From assembly GCF_039543205.1 (NCBI RefSeq), contig NZ_BAABJH010000002.1:310001-374000 (forward strand): a stretch of DNA of 64,000 nt. Reading direction: 5' to 3'. The position numbers were made by a program, and so were the translations under genes. This document shows positions 36,005-42,668 of the stretch, one piece after another. The notes under the pieces are model-generated. The model was not told the DNA's origin. It saw only the letters and a program-made list of their open reading frames with translations, and searched no databases. Source of the DNA: Flaviramulus_B aquimarinus. Its GTDB lineage: Bacteria > Bacteroidota > Bacteroidia > Flavobacteriales > Flavobacteriaceae. The stretch's first letter is position 1. Every line of letters starts with the position of its first letter.

Positions 36005-36028
36005 AAAATACGTAGAACTGCGTATTTT
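36005..36028. promoter_or_regulatory. 24-bp near-palindrome B (putative response-regulator operator)
   Basis: Exact reverse complement of site A; half-sites AAAATACG and CGTATTTT with centre TAGAACTG. It ends 19 nt before the -7-like box of unit B, the same distance as in unit A. Since the rest of the unit is in direct repeat while this element is inverted, its two-fold symmetry is what is kept, as expected for a dimer binding site. Confidence 0.65.
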
Positions 36029-36047
36029 ATTTTCCCTGCTTACGACC

Positions 36048-36055
36048 TATCTTTA
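36048..36055 (+). promoter_or_regulatory. -7-like box of unit B
   Basis: TATCTTTA, TAnnTTTA form, exactly 144 bp after the box of unit A and 5 nt before GCTATTAATTA. Confidence 0.5.
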
Positions 36056-36059
36056 TAAG

Positions 36060-36134
36060 GCTATTAATTAATTCTTTTTGAGAGAGGAAAGGATTTGTAT
36101 TAGATACTCTGCACTGTAATGGTGTAGGGTTTTT
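36060..36134 (+). ncRNA. Putative small RNA or leader, unit B
   Basis: Predicted transcript of about 75 nt starting in GCTATTAATTA, with a GA-rich middle (GAGAGAGGAAAGGA) and a 9-bp hairpin ACTCTGCAC / GTGTAGGGT (36106-36130) around the same TGTAATG loop as unit A, followed by Ts. Stem bases differ from unit A but remain paired (A-U to G-U or C-G), which supports a selected RNA structure. It lies 35 nt upstream of a microprotein gene and could be a free small RNA or the attenuator leader of that gene. Confidence 0.5.
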
Positions 36135-36169
36135 AATTCGAAAAAAGAAAAACATATTGAACCTAAATA

Positions 36170-36271
36170 ATGGAAGAAAAGAATAATACTCTCATTACGT
36201 ATTGTTTTATAGGATTAGTCCTTTTAGTTATTATAATTATTTCTATAAATGTACTCGTATGCTTTAGTTAG
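36170..36271 (+). CDS. 33-residue single-span membrane microprotein
   Basis: ATG at 36170 to TAG at 36269-36271. A polar N-terminus (MEEKNNTLITY) is followed by a continuous hydrophobic stretch (CFIGLVLLVIIIISINVLVCF, about 21 residues), so it would be one membrane helix. There is no TAnnTTTG box between unit B and the ATG; expression would rely on read-through from unit B. A strong bidirectional terminator follows 15 nt later. It is too short for homology to be judged by eye. It could be a stress-type membrane peptide or a chance ORF; its position between unit B and a terminator favours a real gene. Confidence 0.45.
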   Translation: MEEKNNTLITYCFIGLVLLVIIIISINVLVCFS

Positions 36272-36286
36272 TTTAATTCCAACCAA

Positions 36287-36322
36287 AAAGAGGTGTTACA
36301 AAATATTTTGTAACACCTCTTT
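36287..36322. terminator. Bidirectional terminator between the microprotein and odhB
   Basis: AAAGAGGTGTTACAAAAT and its exact reverse complement form an 18-bp perfect palindrome. The minus strand continues into Ts (TTTTTGG) after the stem, closing sucA-odhB; on the plus strand the 3' arm also ends in Ts. Confidence 0.9.
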
Positions 36323-36349
36323 ATATTGAACTCATTTAATCTATAAGAA

Positions 36350-37561
36350 TTACAATTCTAAAGCTTTTATAACATCATTATTCATTAACAGCTCAATTGG
36401 ATTTTCTAAAGCTTCTTTAACTGCTACTAAAAACCCAACGCTTTCTTTTCCATCTATAATCCTATGGTCATACGATAGAGCAACGTACATTATAGGGCGA
36501 ATTTCTACTTTACCATCAATAGCCACTGGTCGTTCTACAATGTTATGCATTCCTAAAATTCCGCTTTGTGGTGGGTTAATTATTGGTGTTGATAACATAC
36601 TACCAAAAACACCACCGTTAGATATTGTAAAAGTTCCACCTGTCATTTCATCAACTGTAATTTGTCCATCGCGAGCACGTATGGCTAATCGCTTTACCTC
36701 AGACTCTACTCCTCTAAAACTTAAGTTTTCTACATTTCGCATAACTGGGACCATAAGTCCTTTTGGGCCAGATACAGCAATACTAATATCACAAAAATCA
36801 TAAGAAATCATGTCTTTACCATCTATCATAGAATTAACAGCTGGATATATTTTTAATGCTCTTACTACTGCCAAAGTAAAGAAACTCATAAACCCTAAAC
36901 CTACTCCATGTTTCGTTTTAAAAGTTTCTTTATATTCCTTACGTAGGGTAAAAATGGGCGACATATCGACTTCATTAAAAGTCGTTAGCATTGCTGTTGT
37001 ATTTTTTGCTTCTACTAAACGTTCGGCAACTTTACGGCGCAACATTGACATTTTACTCCTAGACGTTCCTCTGCTTCCTCCTGTTGGTGTTCCCATAGAA
37101 GGCACAGCTTTAACAGCATCTTCTTTAGTCACTCTTCCATCTTTTCCTGTTCCTGAAATAGCGCTTGCATCCATACCTTTTTCGGCTAAAATCTTTTTTG
37201 CAGCTGGACTTGCGCTACCTGTTGCATAGGTTGTAGTTTCTGCAACCTGTGTTTTTGGTACTTCAACTTTTGGCGCTTCTTCTTGCTTTTCAGCTTTCGG
37301 CGCATCGCCTCCTTCAGGTTTTGCAGCACTGGTATCGATTAAACAGACTACAGCGCCAACTTCTACGGCATCACCTTCTTCTGCTTTAAGCGTAATTGTT
37401 CCGCTTGCTTCTGCTGGAAGTTCTAAAGTCGCTTTATCACTATCTACCTCAGCTATAGCTTGGTCTTTTTCAACATAATCACCATCTTCAACTAACCATG
37501 TTGCTATCTCAACTTCTGTAATAGATTCGCCTGGAGAAGGCACTTTCATTTCTAAAATCAT
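36350..37561 (-). CDS. odhB: 2-oxoglutarate dehydrogenase E2 (dihydrolipoyl succinyltransferase)
   Basis: Core of the 2-oxoglutarate dehydrogenase complex of the TCA cycle; transfers succinyl from the lipoyl arm to CoA. The 403 residues hold a lipoyl domain (1-75; EVDSDKATLE with lipoyl Lys 43), an Ala/Lys/Pro/Glu linker, a peripheral-subunit-binding domain (about 118-150; SPAAKKILAEKGMDASAISGTG) and the catalytic domain (about 175-403) with SYDHRIIDGKESVGFL, the catalytic HxxxD. It follows sucA by 37 nt. E3 (lpd) is not in the window. Confidence 0.96.
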   Translation of the reverse strand: MILEMKVPSPGESITEVEIATWLVEDGDYVEKDQAIAEVDSDKATLELPAEASGTITLKAEEGDAVEVGAVVCLIDTSAAKPEGGDAPKAEKQEEAPKVEVPKTQVAETTTYATGSASPAAKKILAEKGMDASAISGTGKDGRVTKEDAVKAVPSMGTPTGGSRGTSRSKMSMLRRKVAERLVEAKNTTAMLTTFNEVDMSPIFTLRKEYKETFKTKHGVGLGFMSFFTLAVVRALKIYPAVNSMIDGKDMISYDFCDISIAVSGPKGLMVPVMRNVENLSFRGVESEVKRLAIRARDGQITVDEMTGGTFTISNGGVFGSMLSTPIINPPQSGILGMHNIVERPVAIDGKVEIRPIMYVALSYDHRIIDGKESVGFLVAVKEALENPIELLMNNDVIKALEL

Positions 37562-37598
37562 TCTTTATAATTTTAATTGTATATGAATTTTATTCTTT

Positions 37599-40337
37599 TT
37601 AATTCCCAAAAACCGCATCAATGACACGACGTTGTCTACGTTTATCTCTAGTACTCGAACCTGGAGCAGGCACTGAACTGTAAGACCTTGAACAAACTTC
37701 AAGCTTTACTAAATCCATGCGTTGTGCCATGTGGCTCCATGCACCCATATTTTTAGGCTCTTCTTGTGCCCATATATATTTTTCAACATTTGGATAGCGA
37801 TTAATAACGGCTTGAATTTTATCTAAATGCAATGGGAATAGTTGCTCAATTCTTACCAGTGCAACATCTTCTCTTTCTAAAGATTCTCTTTCTGATAATA
37901 ACTCGTAATAGAATTTACCTGTACAGAACACTAATTTTTTTGCGCTTTTTGAAGGTATGGTATCATCTATAACTTCCTGAAATTGACCAGTAGCTAATTC
38001 ATTTATTGAGGATACTGCTTTTGGATGACGCAATAAGCTTTTTGGTGTGAAAACAATTAAAGGTTTTCTAAAATCACGTTTCATTTGACGACGCAATAAA
38101 TGGAAAAAATTTGCAGGTGTTGTACAATCTGCAACAATCATATTGTCTTTTCCGCACAATTGTAAATAGCGTTCTATTCTTGCCGATGAATGTTCAGAAC
38201 CTTGACCTTCATAACCATGAGGCAATAGAACTACAATGCCATTTTGAGCTTTCCACTTATCTTCGGCTGCCGATAAATACTGATCAAATATAATTTGTGC
38301 ACCATTACTAAAATCTCCAAATTGAGCTTCCCAAATGGTCAGTGTATCTGGGTTTGCCATGGCATAACCATAGTCGAAACCTAGTACGCCGTATTCAGAT
38401 AAAAAAGAATTATAAATTTCCATTTTACCTTTGTTTTCTGGGTTTGTATTTAATAAATTAATACGTTCCTCTGAAATTTCATCTCTTAAAATAGCATGAC
38501 GGTGACTAAATGTTCCTCGTTCTACATCTTGTCCTGAGATGCGCACGTTAAAACCTTCTTCCATTAAACTTCCATAAGCCAATGTTTCGGCCATTCCCCA
38601 ATCTAAGGTATCAGTTTCGAAAGCCATTTTTGCACGTCCAGCCAAAATGCGTTCTGCTTTACGTAAAAACTTAACGCCATCTGGAACTGTCGATACGACC
38701 TTAGAAATCCTTTCTAACTTATCTTTTGGATAATTTGTTTTTTCAGTTTCAAGCATTGAACTTATGCCTTGGCGTTCAAAATCCGACCAACGTTCTTGCA
38801 TAAATTCTCTAACCTTAGAAGATTCTGCTTGTTTTGATTTTGTATACTCGCTTTCAAGGGTTTCTTTAAAATCGGATATGATTTTTTCTAAATATGCTTT
38901 ATCGATGGTATTTTCAGCAATTAATTTATCGGCGTAAATTTTAAATGGATTAGGGTGCTTTGCTATATTTTTATAAAGCTTAGGCTGGGTAAATCGAGGT
39001 TCATCACCTTCATTATGCCCATATTTTCTATATCCTAATAAATCTATATATACATCTTTTTTATAACGCATTCTGTACTCCAATGCCATCTCTACAGCGT
39101 GTACCACAGCTTCGGCATCATCAGCATTTACATGTAACACTGGCGACAGTGTAACTTTTGCCACATCTGTACAATACGTACTGGAACGAGCATCTAAATA
39201 ATTGGTTGTAAACCCAATTTGATTATTAACGACAATATGAACAGTCCCACCTGTTTTATAACCGTTTAATTGGCTCATCTGCGCGACTTCATACACGATA
39301 CCTTGTCCTGCAATTGCAGCATCACCATGTATAATTATGGGTAATATTTTTGAATCATCACCACCGTAATCCGAATCAATTTTAGCACGTGTTATCCCTT
39401 CAGCTACTGGCGCAACAGTTTCTAAATGCGATGGATTAGGCACTAAGTTCATTTTGATATTCTTCCCGTTTTGGTAGGTTTTATCGAGTGTTAGTCCTAA
39501 GTGATACTTCACATCGCCATCTATATTTTCATCTTCAAAATCTTTACCATCAAACTCACTAAATAATTCATTTAAAGGCTTTCTAAATATATTAACAAGT
39601 GTACTTAAGCGCCCACGGTGTGCCATACCTAAAACACATTCTTTAATACCATGTTTTTCTACAGCATAAAAAAGCACATTACTTACTGCTGGAATTAAAG
39701 ACTCACCGCCTTCTAACGAAAAACGTTTTTGCCCAACATACTTGGTCTGCAAAAAGTTTTCGAATGTTACGGCTTGGTTTAATTTTGAAAGAATATATTT
39801 TTTCTTTTCATCCGAATAATTAGGTTGATTATTATTCTGATTCAATTGGTCTTGCCACCATTTTATAACCTTTGGGTTACGCAAATACATATACTCTACA
39901 CCAATAGAGCTACAGTAAATCTTCTCTAAGTGTATAATGATTTCGCGAAGGGTTTTAGCTCCAATGCCTAAAATATCGCCGGCATTAAAAACCGTATCTA
40001 AATCGTTTGCGTAGAGTCCGAAATTTTCGATTTCTAAAGTGGGTTGGTACGTACGTCGGTCACGAACTGGATTTGTTTTAGTAAACAAATGTCCGCGCAT
40101 TCGGTAACCATCAATAAGTTTTACAACCTGAAACTCTTTTTGAACATGTTCTGGTATTTGTGCAGAAACACCTTCTATAATTTCTCCATCTAATCCGTAA
40201 TTTTCGCTACCAAAATCATAGCCTTGGAAAAAGGCTCTCCAACTTGGCTCTACGGCATCAGGGTTTTGTGTATATTGCTCGTATAAATCAGCAAAATAGG
40301 CTGTGTGTGCTGCGTTTAAAAATGAAAATTTATCCAT
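37599..40337 (-). CDS. sucA: 2-oxoglutarate dehydrogenase E1
   Basis: Thiamine-diphosphate-dependent decarboxylase of the complex, 912 residues. N-terminal AHTAYFADLYEQYTQNPDAVEPSWRAFF is the E2-binding segment; GMAHRGRLSTLVNI, GDAAIAGQGIVYEV, NNQIGFTT, YRKYGHNEGDEPRFTQP and LPHGYEGQGSEHSSARIERYLQL are core motifs of the E1o family. Operon with odhB. The minus strand has a TATTTTTG box (40378-40385) about 40 nt upstream. Confidence 0.97.
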   Translation of the reverse strand: MDKFSFLNAAHTAYFADLYEQYTQNPDAVEPSWRAFFQGYDFGSENYGLDGEIIEGVSAQIPEHVQKEFQVVKLIDGYRMRGHLFTKTNPVRDRRTYQPTLEIENFGLYANDLDTVFNAGDILGIGAKTLREIIIHLEKIYCSSIGVEYMYLRNPKVIKWWQDQLNQNNNQPNYSDEKKKYILSKLNQAVTFENFLQTKYVGQKRFSLEGGESLIPAVSNVLFYAVEKHGIKECVLGMAHRGRLSTLVNIFRKPLNELFSEFDGKDFEDENIDGDVKYHLGLTLDKTYQNGKNIKMNLVPNPSHLETVAPVAEGITRAKIDSDYGGDDSKILPIIIHGDAAIAGQGIVYEVAQMSQLNGYKTGGTVHIVVNNQIGFTTNYLDARSSTYCTDVAKVTLSPVLHVNADDAEAVVHAVEMALEYRMRYKKDVYIDLLGYRKYGHNEGDEPRFTQPKLYKNIAKHPNPFKIYADKLIAENTIDKAYLEKIISDFKETLESEYTKSKQAESSKVREFMQERWSDFERQGISSMLETEKTNYPKDKLERISKVVSTVPDGVKFLRKAERILAGRAKMAFETDTLDWGMAETLAYGSLMEEGFNVRISGQDVERGTFSHRHAILRDEISEERINLLNTNPENKGKMEIYNSFLSEYGVLGFDYGYAMANPDTLTIWEAQFGDFSNGAQIIFDQYLSAAEDKWKAQNGIVVLLPHGYEGQGSEHSSARIERYLQLCGKDNMIVADCTTPANFFHLLRRQMKRDFRKPLIVFTPKSLLRHPKAVSSINELATGQFQEVIDDTIPSKSAKKLVFCTGKFYYELLSERESLEREDVALVRIEQLFPLHLDKIQAVINRYPNVEKYIWAQEEPKNMGAWSHMAQRMDLVKLEVCSRSYSSVPAPGSSTRDKRRQRRVIDAVFGN

Positions 40338-40377
40338 TGCTATTTTTAATCCCGTATAGGTTAGTCAAAATATTTTT

Positions 40378-40385
40378 CAAAAATA
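40378..40385 (-). promoter_or_regulatory. -7 box of sucA-odhB
   Basis: The minus strand reads TATTTTTG, matching TAnnTTTG, 41 nt upstream of the sucA ATG. Confidence 0.45.
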
Positions 40386-40494
40386 CAACTTTTACTAAAA
40401 TTAGATGTTTCTTTAACTATATTTATAGCTAAGAATATGCATTTAATGAATATGCTATAATTCCCTGTTAATTTTTTAAAGATTTCCTATTTTG

Positions 40495-41022
40495 ATGAAT
40501 CTATTTTTTATAATAAAGAAAAAATTTATTGTTTTAGTTGTATTGCTTTTTAGCTTTCAATATATAAATGCGCAAGACATAAAAAATGATTTTTGGAGCC
40601 ATGTACGATATGGTGGCAATTTAGGCATTAGTCTTGGAGATGGTTTTTTTAGTGGAACCATTGCCCCTAGTGCCATTTATGAATTTGATAAAAACTTTGC
40701 GCTTGGCATAAGCTTTAATGCTACTTTTAATAACCAGAAAAATGTTTATAAATCAACTATTCTAGGAGGAAGCTTAATTGGTTTTTATAATGTTATTAAG
40801 GAATTTCAACTTTCGGCAGAATTTGAAGAACTTCATGTTAACAGGAGATATAATGTTAACTTAATGATATCTGATGACACCTATTGGTCGCCAGCTTTAT
40901 TTTTTGGTGCTGGTTATAGAAATGGTAATGTTACTTTTGGTATGCGATATGATGTATTATATGATAGGGATAAAAGCATTTACTTTGACCCTTGGATGCC
41001 CTTTGTTCGGTTTTATTTCTAA
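40495..41022 (+). CDS. Small outer-membrane barrel protein
   Basis: A 175-residue exported protein: signal peptide ending FSFQYINAQ, then FWSHVRYGGNLGISLGDGFFSGTIAPSAIYEF and alternating strands to an aromatic C-terminal strand (MPFVRFYF), typical of an eight-stranded outer-membrane barrel. The ATG at 40495 is used; a TTG just before it also keeps the frame. From memory, relatives next to sucA are often labelled alpha-ketoglutarate decarboxylase, but nothing here resembles an enzyme. Divergent from sucA and convergent with the Rrf2 regulator, 1 nt between the stops. Confidence 0.75.
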   Translation: MNLFFIIKKKFIVLVVLLFSFQYINAQDIKNDFWSHVRYGGNLGISLGDGFFSGTIAPSAIYEFDKNFALGISFNATFNNQKNVYKSTILGGSLIGFYNVIKEFQLSAEFEELHVNRRYNVNLMISDDTYWSPALFFGAGYRNGNVTFGMRYDVLYDRDKSIYFDPWMPFVRFYF

Positions 41023-41023
41023 C

Positions 41024-41455
41024 TTATAGTGGCAAATACGAATGGCCTTGTTTTACATCTAAAGCCAACTCTTTAACTGTTTTCGTTTTTAAAATTTCTA
41101 AGATTTTCTTTCTTGATGGGCTTAATATGTTATGCAACGGACAAGGCTTATCGTTATCACATTTTTCTAAACTTAGCATACATGTGGTAAGTCTTTTTTC
41201 ACCATCAATACTATTTAAAATACTAAAAACCGTTACGTTTTTATTACGCTCACTTAAATAGAAACCTCCTTTTGGCCCTCTTGTAGAGGATATAATACCT
41301 TCCTTAACTAATTCCTGTAATAATTTTGCAATATAAGCTTGCGGAACATTTATAGGTTTGGCAATATCCTTTACCATGATTTTACGGTCTTCACTAGAAT
41401 TTAAGGCTAAAAACAATACGCCCTTTATAGCATATTTAGATGAATTTGAAAGCAT
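41024..41455 (-). CDS. Rrf2 family Fe-S regulator, next to the nos genes
   Basis: With the ATG at 41455 the protein has 143 residues: an N-terminal winged HTH (SSKYAIKGVLFLA...IAKPINVPQAYIAKLLQELVKEGIISSTRGPKGGFYL) and the cluster-binding loop with Cys 92, 99 and 105 (C-x6-C-x5-C), the Rrf2 Fe-S pattern found in IscR and the NO sensor NsrR. The frame extends seven residues further upstream (41476), which would not change the domain. It diverges from the nos operon across a 116-bp region containing an 8-4-8 inverted repeat, so it is a good candidate for NO or Fe-S-dependent control of N2O reduction. Naming it NsrR would go beyond the evidence. Confidence 0.88.
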   Translation of the reverse strand: MLSNSSKYAIKGVLFLALNSSEDRKIMVKDIAKPINVPQAYIAKLLQELVKEGIISSTRGPKGGFYLSERNKNVTVFSILNSIDGEKRLTTCMLSLEKCDNDKPCPLHNILSPSRKKILEILKTKTVKELALDVKQGHSYLPL

Positions 41456-41477
41456 AATCAGAATTAAAAATATCAAA

Positions 41478-41485
41478 CAAATATA
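41478..41485 (-). promoter_or_regulatory. -7 box of the Rrf2 gene
   Basis: The minus strand reads TATATTTG, an exact match 23 nt upstream of the ATG. The shared palindrome at 41506-41525 starts 20 nt further upstream, covering its -33 site. Confidence 0.5.
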
Positions 41486-41505
41486 TAAAAGACATCCTTA
41501 TCTTA

Positions 41506-41525
41506 AATATGATTTTTATCATATT
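41506..41525. promoter_or_regulatory. FNR-like inverted repeat between the Rrf2 gene and the nos operon
   Basis: AATATGAT-TTTT-ATCATATT is a perfect 8-4-8 repeat whose core TGAT-N4-ATCA matches the FNR/DNR half-site arrangement. It ends 19 nt before the -7 box of the cytochrome c gene and 20 nt before that of the Rrf2 gene. Its centre is about -42 from the predicted nos start, the class II activator position. Confidence 0.7.
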
Positions 41526-41544
41526 ATTTAACAAGTGAACCTTA

Positions 41545-41552
41545 TAATTTTG
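41545..41552 (+). promoter_or_regulatory. -7 box of the nos operon
   Basis: TAATTTTG, an exact TAnnTTTG match, 19 nt before the cytochrome c ATG. There is no TTTG at -33; the inverted repeat takes that place, suggesting dependence on an activator. Confidence 0.6.
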
Positions 41553-41571
41553 CCACATAAAATCGACATGT

Positions 41572-42072
41572 ATGAAGACAACACTAAAAGTAATGACCAT
41601 TTTATTTGCTGCCATATTAATAAGCTGTGGTGATAAAGAAGAAAAAAACAAAGCGGGTTTTTCTTATGAAAAGAAAACAGAAACAAAGCAAACCATTAAA
41701 AAAACAGAAACTGTTCCTGCTTCAAAAAAAACAGACCTCAATAATAAAGGTGTTGGACCAATAACGTCCATGACCTTAGATACTGAAATAAATCAAACCA
41801 TGGCAACCCATGGTGCCGATGTTTTTAAAAAATTATGTACGGCTTGCCATAGAGCGGACAAAAAATTTATAGGTCCTTCTCCTATTGGTATACTTGACCG
41901 TCGTAGCCCGGAATGGATTATGAATATGATTCTAAATCCAGATGAAATGGTACAAAAAGACCCCTTAGCAAAAGCCTTGCTAATTGAATTTAATGGCTCG
42001 CCTATGGCTAATCAGAATTTATCTGAAGAAGATGCTAGAGCTGTGTTAGAATATTTTAGAACTTTAAAATAA
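41572..42072 (+). CDS. Lipoprotein c-type cytochrome of the nos operon
   Basis: A 166-residue lipoprotein (lipobox ILISCG; mature Cys near residue 20), then a charged linker of about 55 residues and one cytochrome c domain. The heme site is CTACH (Cys 89, Cys 92, His 93); a downstream Met in NGSPMANQNLSEEDA is the likely sixth ligand. First gene of the nos operon, so it is a plausible electron donor to N2O reductase on the periplasmic face of a membrane. The next gene starts 6 nt later. Confidence 0.93.
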   Translation: MKTTLKVMTILFAAILISCGDKEEKNKAGFSYEKKTETKQTIKKTETVPASKKTDLNNKGVGPITSMTLDTEINQTMATHGADVFKKLCTACHRADKKFIGPSPIGILDRRSPEWIMNMILNPDEMVQKDPLAKALLIEFNGSPMANQNLSEEDARAVLEYFRTLK

Positions 42073-42078
42073 TAACCA

Positions 42079-42645
42079 ATGAAAACAATTAAACAACTAT
42101 TTTTTCTTTTTTCACTTGTAGCACTGGTTTGCTCTTGTAAAAATGAAAACAAGAATACCTCAACAACGAGTCTTCCTGAAACTAAAACAGTCGAAAAAAC
42201 CGGACAAGCCTTTATAACTGATGACGAAGGGACTCCCAATTGTTTACAAATAGCTATTGGCTCTCCTGACCACAAAACACTTGTAGCTGCCGTACAAGCA
42301 GCAGGGGTTGAAAATGCCTTGGTTAACGTTGGACCACTCACAGTTTTTGCTCCTACCGATGCTGCTTTTGCAGCTTTACCAGAAGGTACTGTAGAAAATT
42401 TAGTGAAACCAGAAAACAAAGCAACATTGGCAAACATATTAAAGTACCATGTTACTCCAGGAAACTTAAGTACTTCTATTTTAACTAAGCTTCCAAAATT
42501 AGGACAAGCAAACAACCAATATGTTCAAGTTGAGGTTGTTGATGGCAAACCTGTTATTGGAGGAGCTAACATTATAGCAACTGTTAAAGCTGGTAATGGT
42601 ATTGTTCATGTTATTGACAAAGTATTATTACCTCCAACCGAATAG
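42079..42645 (+). CDS. Fasciclin (FAS1) domain lipoprotein in the nos operon
   Basis: A 188-residue lipoprotein (LVALVCSCKN) with one FAS1 domain (about 55-185): HKTLVAAVQAAGVENALVNVGPLTVFAPTDAAFAALP, then LKYHVTPG and NGIVHVIDKVLLP, the classic FAS1 H1 and H2 elements. FAS1 domains bind proteins, glycans or lipids. It lies between cytochrome c and nosZ with short gaps (6 and 23 nt), so it is made with the N2O reductase; a role in docking or assembly is a guess. Confidence 0.92.
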   Translation: MKTIKQLFFLFSLVALVCSCKNENKNTSTTSLPETKTVEKTGQAFITDDEGTPNCLQIAIGSPDHKTLVAAVQAAGVENALVNVGPLTVFAPTDAAFAALPEGTVENLVKPENKATLANILKYHVTPGNLSTSILTKLPKLGQANNQYVQVEVVDGKPVIGGANIIATVKAGNGIVHVIDKVLLPPTE

Positions 42646-42668
42646 AAAACACAAACTAAAATTTAAAA

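Noticed and set aside
35861..36271. Type I toxin-antitoxin pair (small RNA plus membrane peptide)
   Set aside because: The RNAs and the microprotein are on the same strand and no antisense complementarity to the peptide gene is seen, so this reading has no support.
42012..42515. 167-residue minus-strand ORF opposite the fasciclin gene
   Set aside because: The plus strand has a lipobox and full FAS1 motifs; the reverse frame has low-complexity Ala/Ser/Val content only.
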